Shown here: positions 1-6,982 of the stretch, piece after piece
Position numbering within the stretch: position 1 is the stretch's first letter
Layout: each line of letters begins with the position of its first letter
Origin: an uncultured Christensenella sp.
Lineage (GTDB): Bacteria; Bacillota; Clostridia; Christensenellales; Borkfalkiaceae
Length of the DNA stretch: 9,102 nt
Reading direction: 5' to 3'
Assembly (NCBI GenBank): GCA_905212395.1
Contig: CAJMEI010000033.1
Span: 1-9,102 of the forward strand
Translations under genes and position numbers: made by a program
The notes under the pieces: model-generated
Databases searched by the model: none
What the model was told of the DNA's origin: nothing
Seen by the model: the letters and a program-made list of their open reading frames with translations, nothing else

Positions 1-100
1 CGTTTAAATTGTTACATTTTTTCAAGAAGTTTAAGGTCGATTCCTTTTTCGCTGAATATTATTTCAACTTTTACTTTATCGCCTACTGCTAAAACGTCTT
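1..100 (-). repeat. Direct repeat copy A (duplicated pnp 3' end)
   Basis: This segment matches 204-306 in the same orientation. The first 55 bases are identical. Then come one substitution next to a 3-base gap (after base 55) and one T/C substitution near base 87. Similarity stops at base 100. The copy begins inside the right arm of the terminator palindrome, so the full repeat may extend beyond the window. Confidence 0.95.
12..100 (-). pseudogene. Remnant of a second pnp 3' end (S1-domain tail)
   Basis: Read on the minus strand this encodes the last 28 or so residues of PNPase, from DVLAVGDK to LLEKM, with the same stop codon context as the intact pnp upstream. Compared with the intact copy, Arg-Ile is replaced by one Phe (VEIIFSEKG instead of VEIIRISEKG), an in-frame change. 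The other difference is a silent Ala codon. An in-frame TAA lies immediately before the first matching codon and there is no ATG in the fragment, so it is not expected to be translated alone. It could be a duplication relic, the scar of a recombination or integration event at the pnp 3' end, or a product of assembling mixed strains. The sequence cannot separate these. Confidence 0.75.
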
Positions 101-172
101 ATATGATAAAGATTTTTTTTGCTCAACATTTATAGGTTTTCTTTAACAAATTTTTTAAAATTTTATCCCAAC

Positions 173-209
173 AAAAAGCTAAACGCATAGGAAATTTCCT
201 ATGCGTTTA
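173..209 (-). terminator. Intrinsic terminator of pnp
   Basis: Positions 180-209 form a perfect 30-bp palindrome (TAAACGCATAGGAAA and its complement). It starts 5 nt past the pnp stop codon. On the minus strand the stem is followed by GC and then five T at 173-177, the usual form of a Rho-independent terminator. On the plus strand no T run follows, so it appears to act only for pnp. The tail of this palindrome is repeated at 1-5. Confidence 0.85.
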
Positions 210-306
210 AATTGTTACATTTTTTCAAGAAGTTTAAGGTCGATTCCTTTTTCGCTGATTCTTATTATTTCAACTTTTACTTTATCGCCTACCGCTAAAA
301 CGTCTT
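204..306 (-). repeat. Direct repeat copy B (within pnp 3' end)
   Basis: This is the partner of 1-100. It covers the right arm of the terminator stem, the pnp stop codon and the last 30 codons of the intact pnp. Its reading frame fits the expected S1 domain, so it is the ancestral copy and 1-100 is the derived one. Confidence 0.95.
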
Positions 307-2308
307 CTACAACGTTGATACGTTCTTTGCTCATTTTAGAAATGTGAATCATACCGTCGTGTCCGGGGGTCAATTCGCAGAACGCGCCCGTTTTAGATAT
401 AATTCTTGCAACGGTCGTAATAAACATATCGCCAACTTCTAGGTCTCTCGCAATAGACGTTATTATATCTTTTGCTCTTTGAGCCGAAGAAGTATCTTCT
501 CCGTAAGAAGCAATAAATACTTTTCCGTCGTCGTTGATGTCAATCTTAACGCCGGTTTCTTCTATAATCTTATTGATAGTCTTTCCGCCACTACCGATAA
601 CGTCTTTAATTTTATCGGGATTGATAGCAAACGTAATAATTTTAGGAGCGTATTTAGACAAGTGGTCTGCGGGAGCAGGAATACAATCTAACATTTTACC
701 TAAAATGAAGTGCCTGCCTTCGTTAGCTTGCTTTATTGCTTGTCTTAAAATGGTTTCGTCTATTCCCTTGATTTTAATATCCATTTGAATAGCCGTAATA
801 CCTTCCGTAGTACCTGCTACTTTAAAATCCATATCGCCAAGGAAGTCTTCTAAGCCTTGAATATCGCTCAATACGCTAACTTTTCCGCTTTCAACGTCTT
901 TGATTAAGCCCATAGCAATTCCCGCAACGGGTCTTTTAATCGGAACGCCTGCGTCCATTAAAGCCATAGTAGAACCGCAAACGCTTGCTTGCGACGTAGA
1001 ACCGTTAGAACTTAAAACTTCGCTTACAAGTCTTATAGCGTAAGGGAATTCGTCTTCGCTGGGGATAACGGGTTCGAGCGACCTTTCAGCCAAAGCTCCG
1101 TGTCCGATTTCTCTTCTTCCGGGGCTCTTTAAAGCTCTTGCTTCTCCCGAAGCGTATCCCGGCATATTGTAATGGTGAATATATCTTTTGCTTTGTTCGT
1201 CGTCTAGTCCTTCTAGCTTTTGAACTTCGCTGATAGTTCCTAACGTACAAGTTGTAAGAACTTGCGTTTGTCCCCTTGTGAATACTCCCGAACCGTGAAC
1301 TCTGGGAAGTACGCCGTGCTCACACCAAATAGGTCTTATTTCGGTAAGTTTTCTTCCATCGGGTCTTACGCCGAAATTAGTGATTTTAGCTCTTACTTTT
1401 TCTTTGGTTATATAGTAAAGACTATCTTTAATTTCTCTCGCCATATCGGGATAAATATCCGCAAAATGTTCTAAACAGTCTTTTTCTACTTCGTCTTGAC
1501 GAGCTTGTCTTTCTTCTCTATCGAAAGTATCTAACGCCCAGTCGAGTTTTTCGTTTGCGTATTTTCTTACTTCCGCGTCTAAATCTTCGGGAACGTGGTA
1601 AAGGTCTATTTCGACTTTCTTTTTACCTACTTCGCTTGCGATTTTTTCAATAAACGCACATTGTTTTTTGATTTCTTCGTGTCCGAATAAAATAGCTTGT
1701 ACCATTTCTTCGTCGTCGATTTCTTTCGCGCCTGCTTCTACCATCATAATTGCGTCTTTCGTTCCCGAAAGGTTTAAGGTTAAGCGAGTTTTTTCTCTTT
1801 GCGCTACGCTTGGATTGATTACGTATTGTCCGTCTACCAATCCTACAACTACGCTTCCCGTAGGTCCTGCCCACGGAATATCGGATATGGATAACGCAAC
1901 GGAACTTCCGAGCATTGCCAAAGGTTCGGGTTGAACGTCGGGTTCTACCGATAAAGCGGTAGCGATAACCGTAACGTCGTTAAATAATCCCTTTGGGAAC
2001 AAAGGTCTTATAGGTCTGTCGATTAAACGGGAAGTAAGAATAGCTTTGTCGCTTGCTCTGCCTTCTCTCTTTTTAAATCCGCCGGGAATTTTACCTACGG
2101 CGTACATCTTTTCTTCGTAATCTACGCTTAACGGGAAAAAGTCCATTCCTTCTCTCGCAACGGGCGCCATGGTAGCGTTTACCATTACTACGGTTTCTCC
2201 GCAACGAATTACGCAACTGCCGTTAGCTTGTTGAGCGTATTTTCCGACTTCTACCGTAACTTGTCTTCCACCTATTTCGGTAGAATAAATCTTGTGATTT
2301 TCTGTCAT
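215..2308 (-). CDS. pnp: Polynucleotide phosphorylase (PNPase)
   Basis: This cytoplasmic enzyme degrades RNA 3' to 5' using phosphate, releasing nucleoside diphosphates, and takes part in mRNA turnover. The 697-residue protein is close to the usual family length of about 700. Visible in order are a first RNase PH-like domain (about 10-230, with FFPLSVDYEEK at 57-67 and RLIDRPIRPLFP at 94-105), a helical linker (230-300), and a second, catalytic RNase PH domain (about 310-550) with SSNGSTSQAS at 433-442 and GDMDFKVAG at 491-499. A KH domain follows with GSGGKTINKI at 572-581, then an S1 domain at about 623-695. The protein ends right after S1 with no long tail. The start is set by AAGGAG at 2314-2319, 5 nt before the ATG. 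It follows rpsO, its common neighbour, and ends at a strong terminator. The 3' end is duplicated at 1-100. Confidence 0.97.
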   Translation of the reverse strand: MTENHKIYSTEIGGRQVTVEVGKYAQQANGSCVIRCGETVVMVNATMAPVAREGMDFFPLSVDYEEKMYAVGKIPGGFKKREGRASDKAILTSRLIDRPIRPLFPKGLFNDVTVIATALSVEPDVQPEPLAMLGSSVALSISDIPWAGPTGSVVVGLVDGQYVINPSVAQREKTRLTLNLSGTKDAIMMVEAGAKEIDDEEMVQAILFGHEEIKKQCAFIEKIASEVGKKKVEIDLYHVPEDLDAEVRKYANEKLDWALDTFDREERQARQDEVEKDCLEHFADIYPDMAREIKDSLYYITKEKVRAKITNFGVRPDGRKLTEIRPIWCEHGVLPRVHGSGVFTRGQTQVLTTCTLGTISEVQKLEGLDDEQSKRYIHHYNMPGYASGEARALKSPGRREIGHGALAERSLEPVIPSEDEFPYAIRLVSEVLSSNGSTSQASVCGSTMALMDAGVPIKRPVAGIAMGLIKDVESGKVSVLSDIQGLEDFLGDMDFKVAGTTEGITAIQMDIKIKGIDETILRQAIKQANEGRHFILGKMLDCIPAPADHLSKYAPKIITFAINPDKIKDVIGSGGKTINKIIEETGVKIDINDDGKVFIASYGEDTSSAQRAKDIITSIARDLEVGDMFITTVARIISKTGAFCELTPGHDGMIHISKMSKERINVVEDVLAVGDKVKVEIIRISEKGIDLKLLEKM

Positions 2309-2313
2309 TTTCT

Positions 2314-2352
2314 CTCCTTGTTATACTCTATTTATTGAACGCCCTTTCGGGC
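2314..2352 (-). promoter_or_regulatory. pnp 5' leader: GAAA-capped hairpin and ribosome binding site
   Basis: Between the rpsO terminator and pnp lies GCCC-GAAA-GGGC (2341-2352), a 4-bp all-GC stem with a GNRA-type loop. No U run follows it, so it is not a terminator. The Shine-Dalgarno AAGGAG is at 2314-2319. I see no convincing -35/-10 pair in this gap, so pnp may depend on read-through from rpsO. A role of the hairpin in mRNA stability or PNPase self-control is only inference. Confidence 0.4.
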
Positions 2353-2376
2353 TGAACTAACTTTTTAAAAGCAAAC

Positions 2377-2402
2377 AAAAAAGGGGTAAAATAGTTTACC
2401 CC
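2377..2402 (-). terminator. Intrinsic terminator after rpsO
   Basis: On the minus strand GGGGTAAA, loop CTAT and TTTACCCC form an 8-bp stem (2383-2402), directly followed by six T (2377-2382). It sits 9 nt after the rpsO stop codon. Because pnp has no clear promoter of its own, it may work as an attenuator that lets part of the transcription through to pnp. Confidence 0.9.
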
Positions 2403-2411
2403 TATCTTTAA

Positions 2412-2675
2412 TTATTTTCTTAAACCTAATTTTTCGATTAAAGCTCTGTAAGCTTCGATATCTTTGGATTTTAAATAGTCTAATAAACCTTTACGTTTAC
2501 CAACCATTTTTAAAAGACCGCGTCTAGAATGATTGTCGCTGTGATTAGCCTTTAAGTGTTCGTTAAGGTGATTAATTCTTTCGGTAAGTAAAGCTACTTG
2601 AACTTCTACCGAACCCGTGTCACCTTCGTGTCTAGCATATTCGGAAATAATGCTTGCTTTCTTTTCCATATCCAT
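2412..2675 (-). CDS. rpsO: 30S ribosomal protein S15
   Basis: S15 is an early 16S rRNA binding protein that organises the central domain of the 30S subunit and contributes to a bridge with the 50S. The product is 87 residues, against the usual 88-89. It carries the family signature LTERINHLNEHLK, SRRGLLKMVGKRKGLLDYL and a C-terminal YRALIEKLGLR. The frame stays open to an ATG at 2723, but that would add 16 non-conserved residues and run through the leader hairpins. The ATG at 2673-2675 is chosen because AAGGAGG lies 8 nt before it. A further ATG two codons later (2667-2669) is possible but less well spaced. It has its own probable promoter and its own terminator, with pnp next downstream. Confidence 0.97.
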   Translation of the reverse strand: MDMEKKASIISEYARHEGDTGSVEVQVALLTERINHLNEHLKANHSDNHSRRGLLKMVGKRKGLLDYLKSKDIEAYRALIEKLGLRK

Positions 2676-2680
2676 TTTTT

Positions 2681-2758
2681 TATCCTCCTTCTTATGGATA
2701 GTAATTTGCTTATAACAAAGCAAAACGTCAGAGTTTCGTTAAACCTTGTCGTAAGTAC
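2681..2758 (-). promoter_or_regulatory. rpsO mRNA leader with three predicted hairpins
   Basis: About 80 nt of untranslated leader precede rpsO. By eye it holds GGTTT-AACG-AAACT (2732-2745, with one G-U pair), TTTGCTT-TGTTAT-AAGCAAA (2705-2724, 7 bp), and TATCC...GGATA (2681-2700), whose right arm takes up the last two G of the Shine-Dalgarno AAGGAGG (2684-2690). S15 is known to repress its own mRNA in several bacteria through unrelated leader folds. That this leader does so is inference, since I cannot match it to a described S15 leader class. Confidence 0.4.
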
Positions 2759-2764
2759 TATTTA

Positions 2765-2793
2765 ATTTTAACACATTAAGTTTTAAAATGCAA
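2765..2793 (-). promoter_or_regulatory. Probable sigma-A promoter for rpsO
   Basis: On the minus strand a -10 TAAAAT (2765-2770) is preceded by TG with one base between, giving an extended -10 (TGTTAAAAT). A weak -35 TTGCAT (2788-2793) stands 17 nt upstream. The -35 overlaps the last codons of hemZ. The predicted start of transcription near 2758 gives the roughly 80-nt leader described above. Confidence 0.5.
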
Positions 2794-4150
2794 TTTTTTT
2801 AGTGAAAAATTTTAATTTTTCTTCTGAAATTATTTTTATGTTTTTCATATACGTAAAAACGTCTTTCGGCGGATAGTATCTCTCTATTATTTTGCCGTCG
2901 GAATTAATTATTTTGCTATTCGCCCCCGCGCCGAAAGCTAAATTATCCGTTACTTCTTCCATTACTCCCACGTTATACAAACATTCCTTGCCTTTTAATG
3001 AATATCCTACGTTTTCGTAATTTCCCGCCATATATTTTTGCCTGTACAAATAGTACGGGGAATATAAATTTTCAGTTAAAACTTTTTGAGAATAAGAAAG
3101 CATTTCGCCTATTTCGCCGTCCGATAAATAATCGCACTCCTTTTTTAAAGAACTTCCTGCCTTTATGCAAAGCGTATGCACCGTTACGTTGTCGGGTTTA
3201 AGTTCCACGGTTTTATCTACGGAATTTTTAAAATCTTTTAAATTCTCCCCTTTTAATCCGGCAATTAAATCCATATTTATGTAAAAAGGATAATTTCTTG
3301 CTAGTTTAAAACAAGAATAAATTTGCTCTACCGTATGTTTTCTACCTATTAAATCAAGCGTTTTTTGATTTAACGTTTGCGGATTTATACATATCCTATT
3401 TACTGCGTATTTAGCGTAAATATCTAATTTTTCCTTAGTGATGCAATCGGGACGACCGGCTTCTACGGTAAACTCTACGTTTGACGGAACGTCTAGCGTT
3501 TTTAAAAGTTTTTCGGTTTGCTCTTCGTTTAAAACAGCGGGCGTTCCACCGCCTATATACACCGTTCCTATTCTATTTTTATATAAGTCTTTGGCTTGGT
3601 TTATTTCATAGCAAAGCGCCTCTATATATTCGTTAACGGGCGATTTTTCGTTTATCGCGCCCGACACGAACGAACAATAATAACACTTTGAAGGACAAAA
3701 CGGAATTCCTACGTATATATCTAATTTATCCGTTTGAACGTTAAGAGAACTTTGCGTTTGAATAATAGATTTAACTAGATTAATTTTTATATCGTCTACT
3801 TCCATTTCACGCGAAAAATACTCTTCAAAATTATCAAAGCTTTTTGCAAACTTTACGGGACGAATTCCCGTTAAAGCTCCCCAAGGAAGCTTTACGTTAA
3901 AGTGTTTTTCCAAAGCTTTATACAAACATAACTTAGTATATCTTTTTAAGTATCTTTTTCTCTCTATCTCTCCACAAAAATTTGCGTTTCTTTTTACTTC
4001 GGTTTTTTCGCCGTTAAGTAAAACGTAACAATAAAAATCGTTTGCCTTTTCTTCTCCGTATACGAAAATATCTTGCGTTAAACGGGGCGAAAACATTTTA
4101 TACAATTCTTCGTATTCGGGTATAAAAGAAGTTAAATTACTTTCAATCAT
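2783..4150 (-). CDS. hemZ: HemZ-like radical SAM protein (coproporphyrinogen III dehydrogenase family)
   Basis: This 455-residue protein belongs to the radical SAM family related to oxygen-independent coproporphyrinogen III oxidase (HemN). The iron-sulfur motif is FCPSKCYYC with Cys152, Cys156 and Cys159, followed by the SAM-binding glycine motif YIGGGTP (198-204). Features seen in HemZ rather than HemN or HemW are the N-terminal WGALTGIRPVKF (90-101) and the C-terminal YYLYRQKYMAGNYENVGY (366-383). The N-terminal part is slightly shorter than in 490-500-residue relatives. The reaction of HemZ proteins is not firmly settled, and no other haem gene is in this window, so a role in haem synthesis here is unproven. 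The ATG overlaps the stop of the upstream hydrolase by 8 nt (ATGATTGA) and has only a weak Shine-Dalgarno, which points to translational coupling. Confidence 0.88.
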   Translation of the reverse strand: MIESNLTSFIPEYEELYKMFSPRLTQDIFVYGEEKANDFYCYVLLNGEKTEVKRNANFCGEIERKRYLKRYTKLCLYKALEKHFNVKLPWGALTGIRPVKFAKSFDNFEEYFSREMEVDDIKINLVKSIIQTQSSLNVQTDKLDIYVGIPFCPSKCYYCSFVSGAINEKSPVNEYIEALCYEINQAKDLYKNRIGTVYIGGGTPAVLNEEQTEKLLKTLDVPSNVEFTVEAGRPDCITKEKLDIYAKYAVNRICINPQTLNQKTLDLIGRKHTVEQIYSCFKLARNYPFYINMDLIAGLKGENLKDFKNSVDKTVELKPDNVTVHTLCIKAGSSLKKECDYLSDGEIGEMLSYSQKVLTENLYSPYYLYRQKYMAGNYENVGYSLKGKECLYNVGVMEEVTDNLAFGAGANSKIINSDGKIIERYYPPKDVFTYMKNIKIISEEKLKFFTKKIAF

Positions 4151-4766
4151 GGTCTATCTCTAAACAGGGATTGTGAGTTTTTTCGTAGTCTAGCGTAGTA
4201 GAATATCCGTGCCCCGCGTACACCTTATAATTTTTTTCTAGCTTAAATAGTTTTCTTTTTAAAGAACCCATCATCGCGCAAAAACTTCCCGTAGGTAAGT
4301 CTGGACGACCATAACCTTCGTAAAAAAGCGTATCGCCCGAAAATATTACGTCATCTACTATATAACAAACCGAACCGTTCGTATGCCCTGGCGTATGTAA
4401 AACTTTAAAGTTAAGCCCGCCGACGGTTAAGTCCCCTTCTTCTATTAAAACGTCCGCGTGAAATTTTTTAAACGGAACACCGAAATATTCCGAACAATTT
4501 CCGTCCCCGTACAATTTGTCAGCATCTAGCGAATGAACGTAAACTTTTACGCCCAAAGCTTGAATATCCGCTCCACCGCCCGCGTGGTCGAAGTGTCCGT
4601 GCGTAAGTAGCATTGCAACGGGCGCATACCCGTCCGACACAATTTTATCGTAAACTTCTTTGGCGTCCGAACCTAAATCTATTATCACCGCTTGTTTAGT
4701 TTCTTCGTTATAAACTATATAACAATTTTCGCCAAACTCGGTACAAGTGTGTCTTTTAATTATCAT
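4143..4766 (-). CDS. Metallo-beta-lactamase-fold hydrolase, glyoxalase II-like
   Basis: This 207-residue, soluble, single-domain enzyme carries the complete metal-binding set of the family: THGHFDH (His56, His58, Asp60, His61), His128 in HTPGHTNGS, Asp145 in SGDTLF, and His186 in AGHGYST. Both metal sites therefore look intact. The length and motifs fit the short hydroxyacylglutathione-hydrolase-like proteins often found beside relA and hemZ in Bacillota. Because many of these bacteria lack glutathione, the true substrate is unknown, and a thioester or other small metabolite is possible. The gene starts 61 nt after rel, with GGAG 5 nt before the ATG, and overlaps hemZ by 8 nt at its end. I see no terminator or clear promoter in the 61-nt gap. 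Confidence 0.88.
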   Translation of the reverse strand: MIIKRHTCTEFGENCYIVYNEETKQAVIIDLGSDAKEVYDKIVSDGYAPVAMLLTHGHFDHAGGGADIQALGVKVYVHSLDADKLYGDGNCSEYFGVPFKKFHADVLIEEGDLTVGGLNFKVLHTPGHTNGSVCYIVDDVIFSGDTLFYEGYGRPDLPTGSFCAMMGSLKRKLFKLEKNYKVYAGHGYSTTLDYEKTHNPCLEIDHD

Positions 4767-4827
4767 TTTTTCTCCAAAAGTCGCCGTATAAGTCGATAAA
4801 CAGCTAAAAACTTAAAATAAAGAGTCT

Positions 4828-6978
4828 TTAGTTAAGAGTTCTAAATACGTCTACTACGTTTTTATCGGCTTGTATTTTTTCTATTAAAGTATCAAGGTCT
4901 TCGCTTTTATTTAGCCTTACGGTAAACTCAATTACGCCAAGTTTAATTTTTTGGTCAACCCTACCGTTAATAGAAGTTATAGTAAGTCCCATCTTCATAC
5001 AAATACCCGAAATAATGTTTATCATGGTAGCGTTTTCGTCGAACGTTACTTTTATAGAAGCGGTAAATCCTGCCGAACCCTTACCCGTCCATTCAACGTT
5101 TACAAACCTTGCCTTATCCTCGTTTTTCATATTTGGACAGTTTGCCCTGTGAACGGTAACGCCCCTACCTTTTGAAACGAATCCTATAATTTTATCGCCG
5201 GGAACGGGATTACAGCAACCCGCAAACCTAACCAACATTCCGCTTAGTCCGTTTACCGTAACTTCTTCGCTGACCGAGCGTTTATTTATATTTAATTTGG
5301 AACTATTGCCTTCGGGTTTGATTTGGTTTACTTTTTTGTATAAGTCAACTAATTTACTTATTATTTGTCCCGCGGGGATAGCGCCTACGCCTATGGCGGC
5401 GTACATTTCGTCTTCCGTAGCGAACCCGAAACGAAGATTTATGGTTTCGAAACTTACTGAATTTAATAATTGAGAAACGGTGTAACCTTTTGCTTTTACG
5501 TCGTTTTCGAATATGGATTTACCCGTTTTAACTTTTTCTTCTACCATATTACGCTTGAAAAAGCTCCTGATTTTGGCTTTTGCGCCTGACGATTGAGCTA
5601 TTTTAAGCCAGTCCCAACTAGGACCTTTAGAAGATTTATTCGTAATTATTTCTACCATGTCGCCAACTTGCAACGTGGTATTTAACGGAACTATTTTTCC
5701 GTTTACTTTCGCGCCGACGCATTTATGCCCTACTTCCGTATGGATATGGTAAGCGAAATCTACGGGCGTGGATTTTTTAGGTAGCGATACGACTTCTCCC
5801 TTTGGGGTAAAAACTAAAACTTCGCTGGAATATATATCACCCTTTATGGATTCTATAAATTCTTTACTGTCTTTAATTCCGCCTTGCCATTCCATAACTT
5901 CCCTTATCCAAGAAAGTCTATTTTCAAAAGCGGAAGCGTCTTCTTTGTTTTCTTTATATTTCCAATGCGCGGCGATACCGTATTCAGCTATTTTGTGCAT
6001 TTCTTCCGTTCTTATTTGAATTTCGAAAATCTGACCGAAACTCGTAACGACGGTAGTGTGTAAGCCTTGATACATATTAGGCTTAGGCGTTGCGATATAA
6101 TCTTTAATTCTACCGGGGATAGGCTTCCATTTTTTATGAATTTTACCTAGTAACTCATAACAGTTGTCAACCGTTTTTACTATTGCCCTTACGGCGGTTA
6201 AATCGTATATTTGGTCTAAAGTCTTCCCTTGATTTTTCATTTTTTTGTAAATACTGTAAAAATGTTTGGGACGACCGTATACTTCGCCTTCTATTCCCGA
6301 TTCTTGCATTATTTCTTGTAGCGCGCTTACGACTTTTGCAACGAATTCCCTTCTTTCGTCTACTTTTGAGTGAATATTTACGCTTAAATATTCGTAAGCG
6401 TCGGGGTCAAGATATTTTAAACACAAATCTTCTAATTCGCACTTAATTTGCGAAATACCCAGTCTACCTGCTAATGGCGCGTAAATTTCTATTGTTTCGT
6501 GCGCCATACGCTTTTGTCTTTCCGGCGAAAGGAAATTTAAAGAACGCATATTGTGCAATCTGTCGGCAAGCTTTATGATTATAACCCTTATGTCTTTCGC
6601 CATAGACACGAAAATCTTTTTAAAATTTTCCGCCTGTTCTTCTTCGTAAGACTTAAATTCTATTTTTTCTAACTTCGTAACGCCGTCTACAAGACTTAAC
6701 ACTTCTTGTCCGAATTCTTTTTCAATATCGCTTGCCGAAACCGACGTATCTTCCAAAACGTCGTGCAAAAAAGCGGCGGTTACGCTTGCGCAATCTAACC
6801 CTAAATCTATTAAAATTTCCGCAACGGCGCAAGGGTGCGTAAAATATTCTTCTCCCGACGCCCTTTTTTGGTTTCTGTGCGCTTCTTTTGCGAAATAATA
6901 CGCCTTTTTTAAAGTCGCAATCTCGTCTTGCGAATAATTTTTTTCAATTTTTTGTAATACGTCGTCTACTACGTCCAT
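4828..6978 (-). CDS. rel: Bifunctional (p)ppGpp synthetase/hydrolase (Rel, long RSH family)
   Basis: This enzyme makes and breaks the alarmone (p)ppGpp in response to amino acid starvation sensed on the ribosome. The 716-residue protein has the full domain order. The HD hydrolase domain has His48, His72-Asp73 in LHDVLEDT, and Asp139/Asn143 in LADRLHNM. The synthetase domain (about 232-345) has GRIKD at 289-293, NMYQGLHT at 301-308 and EIQIRT at 319-324. Then come a TGS domain (about 388-447), a helical linker, the conserved-cysteine domain (GCCNPVPGD with Cys588/589, and Cys614 in HRANCPN) and a C-terminal ACT domain (about 640-713). The R-x-K-D motif (290-293) and an intact HD site mark a bifunctional enzyme rather than synthesis-only RelA. 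The start lies 4 nt after the recJ stop codon and its GGAG lies within the recJ end, so the two are likely cotranslated. Confidence 0.95.
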   Translation of the reverse strand: MDVVDDVLQKIEKNYSQDEIATLKKAYYFAKEAHRNQKRASGEEYFTHPCAVAEILIDLGLDCASVTAAFLHDVLEDTSVSASDIEKEFGQEVLSLVDGVTKLEKIEFKSYEEEQAENFKKIFVSMAKDIRVIIIKLADRLHNMRSLNFLSPERQKRMAHETIEIYAPLAGRLGISQIKCELEDLCLKYLDPDAYEYLSVNIHSKVDERREFVAKVVSALQEIMQESGIEGEVYGRPKHFYSIYKKMKNQGKTLDQIYDLTAVRAIVKTVDNCYELLGKIHKKWKPIPGRIKDYIATPKPNMYQGLHTTVVTSFGQIFEIQIRTEEMHKIAEYGIAAHWKYKENKEDASAFENRLSWIREVMEWQGGIKDSKEFIESIKGDIYSSEVLVFTPKGEVVSLPKKSTPVDFAYHIHTEVGHKCVGAKVNGKIVPLNTTLQVGDMVEIITNKSSKGPSWDWLKIAQSSGAKAKIRSFFKRNMVEEKVKTGKSIFENDVKAKGYTVSQLLNSVSFETINLRFGFATEDEMYAAIGVGAIPAGQIISKLVDLYKKVNQIKPEGNSSKLNINKRSVSEEVTVNGLSGMLVRFAGCCNPVPGDKIIGFVSKGRGVTVHRANCPNMKNEDKARFVNVEWTGKGSAGFTASIKVTFDENATMINIISGICMKMGLTITSINGRVDQKIKLGVIEFTVRLNKSEDLDTLIEKIQADKNVVDVFRTLN

Positions 6979-6982
6979 AATA

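Noticed and set aside
98..126. Promoter-like pair on the minus strand, TTGAGC and TATAAG with a 17-nt spacer, reading into the duplicated pnp tail
   Set aside because: The region is very AT-rich, so such matches arise easily, and the sequence downstream has no start codon or intact gene.
180..209. Perfect palindrome as an operator or recombination site
   Set aside because: Its position just after the pnp stop codon and the T run on the minus strand are fully explained by a terminator.
1647..1874. 75-residue minus-strand frame with many Arg residues, inside pnp
   Set aside because: It is an out-of-frame shadow of a conserved part of pnp, with biased composition and no ribosome binding site.
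479..1934. Several 70-90-residue plus-strand frames opposite pnp
   Set aside because: They lie antisense to a fully conserved gene, and I saw no recognisable domains. They reflect the low frequency of stop codons opposite this codon use.
2676..2723. Longer S15 frame starting at the ATG at 2723
   Set aside because: The extra 16 residues are not S15-like, there is no suitable ribosome binding site, and a well-spaced AAGGAGG serves the ATG at 2675.
4951..6446. Plus-strand frames opposite rel
   Set aside because: They are antisense shadows of conserved Rel domains with no recognisable protein features.
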